Source: JACWAE01 sp963847595
GTDB taxonomy: Bacteria > Chloroflexota > Dehalococcoidia > SZUA-161
Length of the DNA stretch: 64,000 nucleotides
NCBI GenBank assembly: GCA_963847595.1
Contig: CAWKAJ010000001.1
Location: 558,001 to 622,000, forward strand
Direction of reading: 5' to 3'
In this document: one piece after another, positions 33,340 through 42,268 of the stretch
Layout of the letters: each line of letters starts with the position of its first letter
Numbering within the stretch: the stretch's first letter is position 1
Translations under genes and position numbers: made by a program
Notes under the pieces: model-generated
The model's input: the letters and a program-made list of their open reading frames with translations, nothing else
Told to the model about the DNA's origin: nothing
Databases searched by the model: none

Positions 33340-35301
33340 GTGAAGTTTCAGCAGGCTTATAAGACGATTCGAAGGCTTATAGTTACAGGCCTGTCTCCCA
33401 GAAGTGTGGCAGGCTCTATAATACTGCCTGTAGTGCTCGTGACCATTATCGCAGGTTCCGCCGCCATCGCTGTTAGCAGCAATTACATGGCCAAGTCGGC
33501 TGCCAAAAGCGCCGAGGTACGACTGGATGGCGTAGCGACACAAGCTGCCGAGCAAATAGGAGCCCTTCTGGCCAGCAGCTTAGGTGATGCATCCATGTTA
33601 TCTCAAGACCCTGCAGTCACGTCACCCGATACCACCCCTGCCCAAAAGCTTGCGGAGATAAAAAGGGTACAGATGTTCTATGGCACCTTCGAAAACGTTG
33701 CCTTGGTTGACCCCACCGGCAACGTAATCACCTCCACCAACGACAACCCCAGCGGCGAGTGGGCCAACAATACTCTGTTCCAAAGAGCAATCCTAGGCAC
33801 TCCCGCGATGTCAGACACGATAATTTCAACCAATCCCTATGCATTAGCCATCCAGATCGCTTCTCCGGTTCTGGATAGCAATTACAGAGTTACCTCAGTC
33901 TTAATTGCCCAGATGAGTATGGACAATATCTGGCAGATGATAAAGCTTGTAAAGGTCGGCGCCACAGGTTATGTTTGCCTCATCGACGGATCCGGTAACA
34001 TCATTGCAGGGCCGGACCAGGCAAAGCTTTTTCAGAAGATAGTGTTCGCCGGTGAGGGCTCCCAAATGCCTCCTGACCATCAGATGATTCAATATAGCGA
34101 GGATGGCACAAAAATGTGCGCCGTAGTCGCTGGAGTCAACCCGCTGGTGCCCTGGGTTGGGACCCAATGGAGTTTCGTCGGCATTATGCCTGCTTCTGAG
34201 GCTTTCGCCCCGGCCAATGAGGTGGCCGTGATATTCTGGATTGTCATGGGGGTATTGATAGTGCTATTCGTTGTTGTGGGATTAGTCTTAGGTCGCACCC
34301 TCTCCGACAAGATCAAAACCCTCGCCAGAGGCACCGCCGAGATAGCATCCGGGAATTTTAGCTACCGCTTCCCTGCGATGAAACCGAGAGACCTGGGTCA
34401 ATTGGCGGATTCCTTCAACTCAATGGCGGCGCGCCTGGAGAGTTCCTCCGCTGAAATAGCCAAGTGGAACGCCCACCTTGCCGAGGAGATCGAAGCAAAG
34501 ACAAAAGAACTCGAGAAATTGATGGCAAGTAAGGTTCAATCGGAGAGGTTGTCAGCGATGGGATATATCGCTGCCTCAGTCGCCCACGAATTAAACGACC
34601 CGCTTACCGCTATCTCCGGCTATGCCCAACTCGGAGCTAAGGAGTCCGAGAAACCGCATTCTCCACAAGAAATGCCCGATACCCTGAAGAATACCTCCGA
34701 GTATTTCAGGAACATTGAAAAAGAGTTACAGCGCAGCAAAAATATCATAAGGAAACTGATTTCATTTGTAAGGTATTCCAAAACAAGCAATGGAGCAGTG
34801 GACGTAAATCAGGTCGTGGGAGACACTTTAGGCATCGCCAAACATCACCTCGAGATAAACAAGGTGGAACTGCTCACACAACTTCAGCCTGACCTTCCGC
34901 CAGTCAAAGGTGATGCTCGCCAGCTTCAGCAGGTTTTCCTCAACATGGTTCTGAACGCTCAGAAAGCAATGCCCCTGGGCGGCAAGCTCAATGTAGAAAC
35001 AAAGCAACATGATGGAAGCGATCCCAGAGTCGAGGTGCTCATTTCTGACACCGGCAGCGGCATCCCTCCTGAGAGCCTGGGTAGAATCTTCGAGCCTTTG
35101 TCCTCAACGGAAGCCGAAGGACAGGGCACAAGATTAGACCTGTCGATAACCCTTGACCTTGTGAAGCAGCTCGGGGGAGAGATCAGGGTCAAGACTGAGG
35201 CTGGGGTAGGCACCACATTCATTATCTCCCTGCCCACCGCCAATGGCTCTTCCCTGGAGCACAAAGCGAATTCAAGGCCCACCCCGCCCCAAGTCGGTTA
35301 A
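33340..35301 (+). CDS. Cache-HAMP sensor histidine kinase with altered ATP lid
   Basis: A 653-residue membrane sensor. First helix at about 22-46, an extracytoplasmic double-Cache-type sensor (about 50-285, with GNVITSTND and GATGYVCLIDGSGNIIAGP), second helix at about 290-313, a HAMP linker, a coiled coil, HisKA with phospho-acceptor His416 in SVAHELNDPLTAISGY, and an HATPase domain with FLNMVLNAQKAM and SDTGSGIPPES. The G2 box, normally GTGLGLS, reads GTRLDLS near 596-602, which may weaken nucleotide binding. GTG start after a G-rich SD. No response regulator gene is adjacent. Confidence 0.9.
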   Translation: MKFQQAYKTIRRLIVTGLSPRSVAGSIILPVVLVTIIAGSAAIAVSSNYMAKSAAKSAEVRLDGVATQAAEQIGALLASSLGDASMLSQDPAVTSPDTTPAQKLAEIKRVQMFYGTFENVALVDPTGNVITSTNDNPSGEWANNTLFQRAILGTPAMSDTIISTNPYALAIQIASPVLDSNYRVTSVLIAQMSMDNIWQMIKLVKVGATGYVCLIDGSGNIIAGPDQAKLFQKIVFAGEGSQMPPDHQMIQYSEDGTKMCAVVAGVNPLVPWVGTQWSFVGIMPASEAFAPANEVAVIFWIVMGVLIVLFVVVGLVLGRTLSDKIKTLARGTAEIASGNFSYRFPAMKPRDLGQLADSFNSMAARLESSSAEIAKWNAHLAEEIEAKTKELEKLMASKVQSERLSAMGYIAASVAHELNDPLTAISGYAQLGAKESEKPHSPQEMPDTLKNTSEYFRNIEKELQRSKNIIRKLISFVRYSKTSNGAVDVNQVVGDTLGIAKHHLEINKVELLTQLQPDLPPVKGDARQLQQVFLNMVLNAQKAMPLGGKLNVETKQHDGSDPRVEVLISDTGSGIPPESLGRIFEPLSSTEAEGQGTRLDLSITLDLVKQLGGEIRVKTEAGVGTTFIISLPTANGSSLEHKANSRPTPPQVG

Positions 35302-35331
35302 AGCGGTCTAAAACAAAGGGCCGCCATCAAC

Positions 35332-35799
35332 TTACACGCTCTTGCTTTTCCTCATCGCCGCAGAAAGCCTCTCTATATCCTTGCTTGACTTGTACATATC
35401 ATGAGGCAGCAAGAGTCCGCCACCTGACTTCAATTTTGCCAGCCCTTCTCTGCATTCCGGTCGGGATAGAGTGGGCACCCAATTGCGGCATGCCTCTGGC
35501 CTGAAAGCGTGGATAGAGCAGGCAGCTTTAGCACCATCTTCATTCCAGTGGAGAAACGGGCAGGTGTCAGCAGAACTCTGCAGAATGTGAGCCTCTTTTG
35601 TCGGCACGGCTCGAACATACATCGACGAGAACGCATCGCTAGACATACCCAGCTTGCGGGCAATACGTTTTATCTCCTTCACGGTGACTTTTGGCCGGTA
35701 GCGGGCGCAGCAAACGCCGCAGCGAAAACACTCGATTTCAGACAGGCCATCGCCAACTTTATGTTCCGTTCCATCCTGCATAATCAGATAGCCCTGCAT
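35332..35799 (-). CDS. YkgJ-family cysteine cluster protein
   Basis: About 155 residues, metal-chelating family (zinc or iron-sulfur). The cysteine set is IECFRCGVCCARY near the N-terminus, then TCPFLHW, ACSIHAFRPEACRNW and a later Cys. The function is unknown. I prefer ATG at 35799, which has AGAGGG seven bases upstream, over an in-frame GTG at 35817. It lies about 30 bp downstream of the alpha/beta hydrolase gene and is probably in the same transcript. Confidence 0.8.
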   Translation of the reverse strand: MQGYLIMQDGTEHKVGDGLSEIECFRCGVCCARYRPKVTVKEIKRIARKLGMSSDAFSSMYVRAVPTKEAHILQSSADTCPFLHWNEDGAKAACSIHAFRPEACRNWVPTLSRPECREGLAKLKSGGGLLLPHDMYKSSKDIERLSAAMRKSKSV

Positions 35800-35830
35800 C
35801 CCCGGTCCCTCTTTCACTTCGCCTGCGGTG

Positions 35831-36649
35831 TCACCCTTCTTGACCGCCTCTCAAGAAATCCAGCACCTCCCGGTTAAACCTGCCGCTCTTCTCCGCGACC
35901 AGAGTGTGCGAACCACCCTCGACCTTGACCAGCCTGGCGTTGGGTATCCTGCTTGCCAGCACGTCTGCTGAGCTCGATGGTATAATTCTATCTTCAGTTC
36001 CGGCCATCACCAGCGTCGGCGCCTTAATCAGGTGCAGCCTGTCCAGCGCGCTATGAGTCATGGCAGCTTCAAATTGCCCCTTCAGACCTTCGATACCAAA
36101 TAATTTCATGCGCATCCAGCAAAAAGGCACAGCCACCAATTTAATCGCTCCGCCGCTGAAAGCATGAGCGTTCAACGAGGTCATGACCTTACCCATATCT
36201 GCGCTTTTGATGTCTTCGTCGGAGAAGTCTGCTTTGAGTCCCATCGCCCTCAACAACTCCAGAGAATGCCCGCCTTTTTCATCCCTCCCGGCGCTGGTGC
36301 TCACCAGGATGAGCTTCCTCACCTTTTCCGGGTGATTGATAGCGACCTCCTGGGCAATCATGCCCCCCATAGACACCCCTAAGATATGAGCCTTATCAAT
36401 CCCCAGATAGTCCATCAAGCCCGTAACATCATCTGCCATCTCGTTTATGGTATAAGGCTCGCCGGGCTTATCGCTCTTCCCCACGCCCCTGTTATCGAAA
36501 GCGATTACGCGGTAATACTTTCTAAAGGCACGTGCTTGGAGGACCCAGTCGCCGCACTCCCCACCCAGCCCCATTATCAGGATAAGTGGTTCACCACTGC
36601 CCTGGACTTTATAAGAGATATTGATTCCGTTGACCCGCGCTTTAGGCAT
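35831..36649 (-). CDS. Alpha/beta hydrolase
   Basis: About 272 residues of the alpha/beta-hydrolase fold. Oxyanion-side motif LILIMGLGGECGDW, nucleophile elbow GVSMGGMIAQE, acid in GTEDRIIP and the catalytic His in GGSHTLV near the C-terminus, so the triad is complete. The substrate is unknown. ATG at 36649 (MPKARVNG) fits family starts; ATG at 36688 would add 13 atypical residues. Confidence 0.85.
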   Translation of the reverse strand: MPKARVNGINISYKVQGSGEPLILIMGLGGECGDWVLQARAFRKYYRVIAFDNRGVGKSDKPGEPYTINEMADDVTGLMDYLGIDKAHILGVSMGGMIAQEVAINHPEKVRKLILVSTSAGRDEKGGHSLELLRAMGLKADFSDEDIKSADMGKVMTSLNAHAFSGGAIKLVAVPFCWMRMKLFGIEGLKGQFEAAMTHSALDRLHLIKAPTLVMAGTEDRIIPSSSADVLASRIPNARLVKVEGGSHTLVAEKSGRFNREVLDFLRGGQEG

Positions 36650-36884
36650 CTTCACCAGCATATTAGGGTAAATAGAAGACCTTTGCAACCGTCACAAATG
36701 GGGAAAACCCCAAACCGCACCGTGGGAAGCCGTAATCCGCCAGATACCTTCTTCAGTGTTTCTCCTGGAAAGGAAATCGGGCGCTCCGCCGATGTCCTGA
36801 GCCGGACGAAGTAACAGAATGTCGTTATGCCAGGGATAAAGGCCCGCATTTCCACAACTGGTGGTGCGGAAGGGATGGAGACAA

Positions 36885-37055
36885 ATGGAAGAGAAACCCA
36901 AAGCATACGTAGCATACTGCCCGGAATGTCAAGAGTACATCCTTATTGCGCCCCAGGAGCGCATAGCGAAGATTGCTGCCGAAGAGCATATGGAGCAGAC
37001 GCATCATACAGTTATCGTTGGCTACGAAATACACGAGGAGCGGGGGCCGCGATAA
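36885..37055 (+). CDS. Small protein with one CxxC and paired histidines
   Basis: 56 residues: a CPEC motif near residue 12 and HMEQTHH about 27 residues later, which could bind one zinc in C2H2 style. ATG at 36885 has GGATGGAG upstream; an in-frame GTG at 36861 is less likely. The function is unknown. The left end of the tRNA-Pro island begins 34 bp after the stop. Confidence 0.6.
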   Translation: MEEKPKAYVAYCPECQEYILIAPQERIAKIAAEEHMEQTHHTVIVGYEIHEERGPR

Positions 37056-37088
37056 CCTCAACAGTCAATACGACTATGGTGGAACACA

Positions 37089-37141
37089 GTTTAGCTTAGT
37101 GGTCGGGGTGGGCGGATTTGAACCGCCGACCTCATGGTCCC
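37089..37141. repeat. Island left boundary: 53-bp direct repeat of tRNA-Pro 3' half (attL-like)
   Basis: Identical over 53 bp to 42673-42725, which is the 3' half of the intact tRNA-Pro gene plus 11 flanking bases. Identity stops in the anticodon region (CTCATGGTCCC). This is the usual signature of an element that inserted at the tRNA 3' end. Confidence 0.88.
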
Positions 37142-37589
37142 CAAGCAACGTCTAGAAAAGGCGGAGGCCGCTTGCCTCCTTTTGAATAAGGATTGTACTT
37201 TGCCTCCGCGTATAATGCAAGTGTCACCTGTACCTCATTCTTACGAAAGAACTGCCTTCCCTGTATCTTTGGCCATCTTCGGAGTTATTGCTCAACCTCA
37301 CCAGCGCCCTTGAGTACTTTATGCTGTCCTCAAAACAATCTCTATCAACACAAACGTCCTTAGAACCCTCAAATCTAGCGTGCCGCAGAGCTTCTTCAAC
37401 GCAATGCAAAGACGGGTCTAATAACTCGGTTCTGCTCCGCTCGGGCAGATGCCGAAAACCATTCATTATTGAGAAGACATCGACATGTACATTAACGGAT
37501 CAGACACATACGCCACTTGGGCTTGACATCTTAGACGATGTAGGTATACAATATTCCAACCATCTTCATCTCACGAAGGAGGTGTACAA
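37142..37589. other. Island module 1 end segment, repeated in module 2
   Basis: About 300 bp from 37110 to about 37415 align with 40388-40690 at roughly 80% identity, each beginning with tRNA-Pro sequence. A hairpin formed by GGAGGC and GCCTCC with a T-run on the minus strand follows the tRNA part (about 37159-37180). A minus-strand frame at 37224-37466 exists in module 1 but is broken in module 2. Single-base gaps disturb every frame, so this is non-coding or a decayed gene. Confidence 0.55.
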
Positions 37590-37832
37590 ATGGGGAGTAA
37601 CATTCAGTTTTGTGCTGGAGAAGGCCGCGATTTCCCAATCAGCGTATTCCGAGAAGCAGACGGTGGTCTTGTCCATTGGACCATCCACCAGCCTCACTGG
37701 GCCACCACTGGCCGACTATATACTGGTCCACCCTTGGACGAGACAACCGTGCCCATCTTGAAGTCGTTTGATTCCAAAGCCGCACAAGCACCCGGCCATT
37801 CTAACCCATTGAAGAATGAGACAATGGGGTGA
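37590..37832 (+). CDS. Island hypothetical protein, 80 residues
   Basis: A small soluble protein with no family I recognise. It is supported by an excellent SD (AAGGAGG seven bases before ATG) and by its stop lying 6 bp before the coiled-coil membrane protein start, as in an operon. It contains VHWTIHQPHW and a proline/threonine-rich C-terminal half. It could be a partner of the membrane protein; nothing proves this. Confidence 0.6.
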   Translation: MGSNIQFCAGEGRDFPISVFREADGGLVHWTIHQPHWATTGRLYTGPPLDETTVPILKSFDSKAAQAPGHSNPLKNETMG

Positions 37833-37838
37833 GTAACA

Positions 37839-39077
37839 ATGCCCAGTCAGAATAAATGGCCAAATCCGCCAGACGAGATAACGGGAAGAACGGAAGAAGC
37901 ATGGTTGGAGTTCTATAAGGCTGGACTTCAACAAAAAATAGAGGAGGACAAGGCCGACCATCAAAACGACCTGGACATAAAAAAGGCTAGAGAGCAGAAC
38001 GCTCTAGACAAGGACGAGGCCGACCATCAAAACGACCTGGACATAAAAAAGGCTAGAGAGCAGAACACTCTAGACAAAGACAAGGCCGATCATCAAAACG
38101 ACCTGGACATAAAGAAGGCTCAAGAGCAGAACCCTCTAGACAAAGACAAGGCTGACTATCAAAACGACCTGGACATAAAGAAGGCCAAAGAGCAGAAAAC
38201 TCTAGACAAAGACAAGGCTGACTATCAAAACAACCTGGACATAAAGAAGGCTCAAGAGCAGAAAACTCTAGACAATGAGAAGGCCGACCATCAAAACAAC
38301 CTGGACATAAAGAAGGCTCAAGAGCAGAACACTCTAGACAATGAGAAGGCCGACCATCAAAACAACCTGGACATAAAGAAGGCTCAAGAGCAGAACACTC
38401 TAGACAAAGACAAGGCCGACTATCAAAACAACCTGGACCTACAGAAGGCCACATATGAGAACCACTTTGCGATTATGCAGGCAGTTCACAATGGGTACAT
38501 AGAAGTTGCGAAAGGGGAATGGGACCGCTCGTTGCAGAGAGCCGATTTTGTGCAAAAAGTCGCAGCGGCAATTGGCACGGTCTACGCAGCTATCATTGCT
38601 TTGACCTACTCAGTCGGAAGTGCTAGTGGTGTTCCGTTACCCATCACCGGTATGGCTCCAGCCATCTTTTTGGGCTTGTCTTTCTTTCTGTCTGCATTCT
38701 ACGTGGCGGGCTTTAGTAAGTGGACTCACAGCGATAACATCAAGCTAGAACCATCAGGTCCTCTACTTCCCTCGGAGCAAGATGCCCAAAGGAACACGTT
38801 TATCAACTGGAATAACCAGGGCGTTTTGCAACGAAGTGAATTCCTTACGGCCTCCGTCGTAAGCCTAGGCATTGGCGTCATATGTCTCCCATTACCTTAT
38901 CTCTCCCCAAAGACAATACTCTTTGGGTGCGTGATGGGAATCGGACTGTTTGTGCTCATTCTCACGCCCGTGTTTGAGTGTCTTCTGAATAGGCACGCCT
39001 CTAAATCATTAAGCAAGGCTCGAAACCCAAATATACCCCCAATACCTGCTGCAAAAGTGACCTTCCCCCGGTATTAG
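37839..39077 (+). CDS. Island membrane protein with eight 22-residue coiled-coil repeats; C-terminus altered by an insertion sequence
   Basis: 412 residues. Residues 35-210 are eight tandem 22-residue units of the form DKDKADHQNDLDIKKAREQNTL, each 66 bp of DNA. Two 11-residue turns per unit suggest a long right-handed coiled coil. After a short linker come four hydrophobic segments (about 245-266, 275-296, 330-355, 362-385) and a polar tail. GGTGAG precedes the ATG. The last six residues (VTFPRY) and the stop come from the left end of IS copy 1. Removing the IS and one copy of its target duplication gives a tail of AKAPM followed by TAA, so the IS changed only the last few residues. I recognise no family. 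Accessory location fits a defence or surface function, which is inference. Confidence 0.7.
   Translation: MPSQNKWPNPPDEITGRTEEAWLEFYKAGLQQKIEEDKADHQNDLDIKKAREQNALDKDEADHQNDLDIKKAREQNTLDKDKADHQNDLDIKKAQEQNPLDKDKADYQNDLDIKKAKEQKTLDKDKADYQNNLDIKKAQEQKTLDNEKADHQNNLDIKKAQEQNTLDNEKADHQNNLDIKKAQEQNTLDKDKADYQNNLDLQKATYENHFAIMQAVHNGYIEVAKGEWDRSLQRADFVQKVAAAIGTVYAAIIALTYSVGSASGVPLPITGMAPAIFLGLSFFLSAFYVAGFSKWTHSDNIKLEPSGPLLPSEQDAQRNTFINWNNQGVLQRSEFLTASVVSLGIGVICLPLPYLSPKTILFGCVMGIGLFVLILTPVFECLLNRHASKSLSKARNPNIPPIPAAKVTFPRY
37941..38468 (+). repeat. 66-bp tandem repeats, eight units, within coding sequence
   Basis: Eight consecutive 66-bp units encoding residues 35-210 of the island membrane protein. 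Neighbouring units are close to identical and differ mainly at a few codons (H/Y, D/N, R/Q/K), the pattern left by recent expansion through recombination or slippage. This is a coding repeat and not a CRISPR array. Confidence 0.9.
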
Positions 39078-39089
39078 TATCACCGGCTA

Positions 39090-39922
39090 TTAGAGCCCAG
39101 CCGCTGTTTCAGCATACTCCATGGGAGCCCTACCGTGCAATGAGCTGTGTGGCCTGACCTCGTTGTAATCCCTCCTCCAGTCTTCGATGATGTCCCGGGC
39201 ATGCTTCAGGTTCATAAACCAGTTCTCGTTCAAACACTCGTCCCTGAGCCTGCCGATGAAGCTCTCGGCATAGGCATTCTCAATTGGCTTTCCCGGCCGG
39301 ATGAAGTTCAGCTTCACGCCCTTACAGTATGCCCATTCATCGAGTGCCCGCCCTGCGAATTCCGGCCCATTGTCCGTGGTAATTACGTTAGGCAATCCCC
39401 TCGTTTCAGCTAGCCTTTCCAGCACACTCACCACTCTGGCACCACCCAGTGAAGTGTCCACCTCGATGACGGGACATTCCCGGGAGTAGTCATCCACGAT
39501 GGCAAGGGCGCGAAAACGCCGCCCGGTGACGATGCTGTCAGTAACAAAATCCATGGACCAGCGCTGGTTTGGCCTCTGCGGTGATGGCATGATTACCCTC
39601 AACCCGGCAGCACCTTTCCTACGCCTCTTTCTCCTCAGCGCCAATCCCTCTTCATGATAGATCCTCTCTGTCCGCTTGTGATTAATCACCAGCCCCTCCC
39701 TTCTCAGCAAAATGTGGAGCCGGGGACTGCCAAACCGTTTTCTCTGTCCTGCCAGCTCCCGTAAACGCTGACGCAGGGCAACATCACTATCCGATTTCGG
39801 CCTATAGCGATATACCGAAGCCGAAATATTGACCAGCAGGCAGGCTTTCCTTTCGCTCAGCCCAAGACTCTCCCTGGCATGGGAAACTGCCAGGCGTTTG
39901 GCCCCGGGCTTTAGAAGTTTTT
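39090..39922 (-). CDS. IS3-family transposase OrfB (DDE integrase core), copy 1
   Basis: Catalytic part of the transposase, made as an OrfAB fusion by -1 frameshifting. Reading continues from the slippery A-AAA-AAC at 39923-39917 near the end of orfA. The HTH_21-like region (FGSPRLHILL, NHKRTERIY) is followed by the DDE core: WSMDFVTD, TDNGPEF and ENAYAESFIGRLRDE. It ends HSSLHGRAPMEYA as in IS3 relatives. About 277 residues when read from the slip site. The protein is identical to that of copy 2. Confidence 0.9.
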
Positions 39923-40177
39923 TGATAGCAGATCCTTGAGCGCTCTGATGTCCAGTGCTTGCTCGCCCACGATTTGCTTGAGACGCCGGTTTTCCTCTTC
40001 TAAGGCTTTCAACCTTTTCAGTTCACTGACGGTCAGTCCGGCATACCTGGCTTTCCAGTTGTAATAGGTGGCATCGCTCATCCCATATTTACGGCAGAGA
40101 TCGGTTACTTTAGCTCCGGCCTCTGCCTCCCTGAGCACGGCGATGATCTGTTCCTCGGTGTACCTCTTGCGTACCAT
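39911..40177 (-). CDS. IS3-family transposase OrfA (helix-turn-helix), copy 1
   Basis: 88 residues: MVRKRYTEEQIIAVLREAE, then a helix-turn-helix KVTDLCRKYGMSDATYYNWK and a leucine-zipper-like C-terminus (LKALEEENRRLKQIV). The frame ends SKNF-stop just after the slippery heptamer that leads into orfB. Start ATG at 40177, with GGAGGG upstream. Confidence 0.92.
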   Translation of the reverse strand: MVRKRYTEEQIIAVLREAEAGAKVTDLCRKYGMSDATYYNWKARYAGLTVSELKRLKALEEENRRLKQIVGEQALDIRALKDLLSKNF

Positions 40178-40254
40178 GATGAGCCCTCCTCTTTCGTTTT
40201 ATTATAGCGGAGGACTCTAAATGGCGGTGCTACTGTTTTCGGGGGAAACGTCAA

Positions 40255-40860
40255 AAGCACCAATGTAAATCTAAGGAGGTAAATCTAAGGTCCGAATATC
40301 CTTTCGAAGCAGTTATGGCTCCGATTCATTCTGTGATGTCAGTCGGTTAAAGTTAATAAAATTAGAGGCGTCTACAAAGTAATGATTGGCGGATTCGAAC
40401 CGCCGACCTCATGGTCCCAAAGCAAGGTCTAGAAAAGGCGGAGGCCGCTTGCCTCCTTTCGAACAAGGATTATACTTCCCCTCCGCATATAATGCAATTG
40501 TCACTACTACCTCATTCTTATAGAAAAACTGCCCTTCCGGTTATCTTTCGCCATCTTCGAAGTTATTGCTCAACCTCGCCAGCGCCCTTTAGTGCTTTAT
40601 GCTGTCCTAAAAACAATCTCAGGCAACACGAACGTCGCCGGAGCCCTCAACTCTAGCCTGCCGCAGCGCTCCCCAAAGCAATGTCGTTTATTCCTCCCGC
40701 CAGGAAACAAATCGCAATGGAGTATCCTAATAGGCGTTAAGTACCAAGCAGAAAAGTACCTTCAGGTCATTGTTGCAACTCTCCCTCTCGCTCATAATTC
40801 AAGCAGCGGTGAACATGTCGCTGTAGAATTCGCAAAAAACTACGTTAAGGAGTAGAGCGA
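40255..40860. other. Island segment with second att-like site and module 2 end
   Basis: 40255-40387 is AT-rich and holds a short duplication (TAAATCTAAGG twice). 40388-40418 repeats the T-arm and variable region of tRNA-Pro with one change. 40419 to about 40690 parallels the module 1 end at 37142-37415. From about 40690 to 40855 a plus-strand frame stays open and ends in VEFAKNYVKE, five bases before the nuclease ATG. It may be the end of a short upstream protein, but no good start is visible. Confidence 0.5.
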
Positions 40861-41180
40861 ATGGGTTTATTCTCGAGAGTTACAAAATCAGTATGGGATG
40901 AGATAACCAAACCAGAGGGTTTTATAAAAGGCGAAGCATTCGAAGGCTATATACGCGAATACCTTTTTACTGAAGATAGATTTGATATTTTGCACAAAAC
41001 TCCCTCCTATGCAACCAACAAAAATGATTATATTATTGAAGATAGCGAAAAACCTGATTTTAAATTCAGGGCAATTGGAACTGGTGAAGTATTTTGGGTG
41101 GAAGCGAAATATCGCTCTAGATACCGTGAAGATAAGGTTGAGTGCTATTGACCTTCCCCCGGTATTAGTATCACCGGCTA

Positions 41181-42013
41181 TTAGAGCCCAGCCGCTGTTT
41201 CAGCATACTCCATGGGAGCCCTACCGTGCAATGAGCTGTGTGGCCTGACCTCGTTGTAATCCCTCCTCCAGTCTTCGATGATGTCCCGGGCATGCTTCAG
41301 GTTCATAAACCAGTTCTCGTTCAAACACTCGTCCCTGAGCCTGCCGATGAAGCTCTCGGCATAGGCATTCTCAATTGGCTTTCCCGGCCGGATGAAGTTC
41401 AGCTTCACGCCCTTACAGTATGCCCATTCATCGAGTGCCCGCCCTGCGAATTCCGGCCCATTGTCCGTGGTAATTACGTTAGGCAATCCCCTCGTTTCAG
41501 CTAGCCTTTCCAGCACACTCACCACTCTGGCACCACCCAGTGAAGTGTCCACCTCGATGACGGGACATTCCCGGGAGTAGTCATCCACGATGGCAAGGGC
41601 GCGAAAACGCCGCCCGGTGACGATGCTGTCAGTAACAAAATCCATGGACCAGCGCTGGTTTGGCCTCTGCGGTGATGGCATGATTACCCTCAACCCGGCA
41701 GCACCTTTCCTACGCCTCTTTCTCCTCAGCGCCAATCCCTCTTCATGATAGATCCTCTCTGTCCGCTTGTGATTAATCACCAGCCCCTCCCTTCTCAGCA
41801 AAATGTGGAGCCGGGGACTGCCAAACCGTTTTCTCTGTCCTGCCAGCTCCCGTAAACGCTGACGCAGGGCAACATCACTATCCGATTTCGGCCTATAGCG
41901 ATATACCGAAGCCGAAATATTGACCAGCAGGCAGGCTTTCCTTTCGCTCAGCCCAAGACTCTCCCTGGCATGGGAAACTGCCAGGCGTTTGGCCCCGGGC
42001 TTTAGAAGTTTTT
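41181..42013 (-). CDS. IS3-family transposase OrfB, copy 2
   Basis: Same protein as in copy 1, with the complete DDE triad and no visible damage. Reached by a -1 frameshift at the A-AAA-AAC heptamer at 42014-42008. The element looks potentially active. Confidence 0.9.
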
Positions 42014-42268
42014 TGATAGCAGATCCTTGAGCGCTCTGATGTCCAGTGCTTGCTCGCCCACGATTTGCTTGAGACGCCGGTTTTCCTCTTCTAAGGCTTT
42101 CAACCTTTTCAGTTCACTGACGGTCAGTCCGGCATACCTGGCTTTCCAGTTGTAATAGGTGGCATCGCTCATCCCATATTTACGGCAGAGATCGGTTACT
42201 TTAGCTCCGGCCTCTGCCTCCCTGAGCACGGCGATGATCTGTTCCTCGGTGTACCTCTTGCGTACCAT
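42002..42268 (-). CDS. IS3-family transposase OrfA, copy 2
   Basis: 88 residues identical to OrfA of copy 1, with the same helix-turn-helix and zipper. The 13-bp duplication peculiar to this copy lies upstream of its start, in the promoter or right-end region, and could alter expression. Confidence 0.92.
   Translation of the reverse strand: MVRKRYTEEQIIAVLREAEAGAKVTDLCRKYGMSDATYYNWKARYAGLTVSELKRLKALEEENRRLKQIVGEQALDIRALKDLLSKNF

Larger units (their letters stand above)
39058..40254 (-). mobile_element. IS3-family insertion sequence, copy 1
   Basis: About 1196 bp with imperfect ends: left TGACCTTCCCCCGG, right (complement) TGACGTTTCCCCCGA. Flanked by a short duplication AAAG, so the exact right end is 40253 or 40254. 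It carries overlapping orfA and orfB on the minus strand. Inserted three codons before the end of the coiled-coil membrane protein gene. Confidence 0.92.

Noticed and set aside
37224..37466. Minus-strand 80-codon frame near attL as an integrase remnant
   Set aside because: No recombinase active-site residues are visible and the homologous segment in module 2 is out of frame with early stops.
37941..38468. Regular 66-bp repeats that might be taken for a CRISPR array
   Set aside because: The units are contiguous with no unique spacers and keep one open frame encoding a coiled coil.
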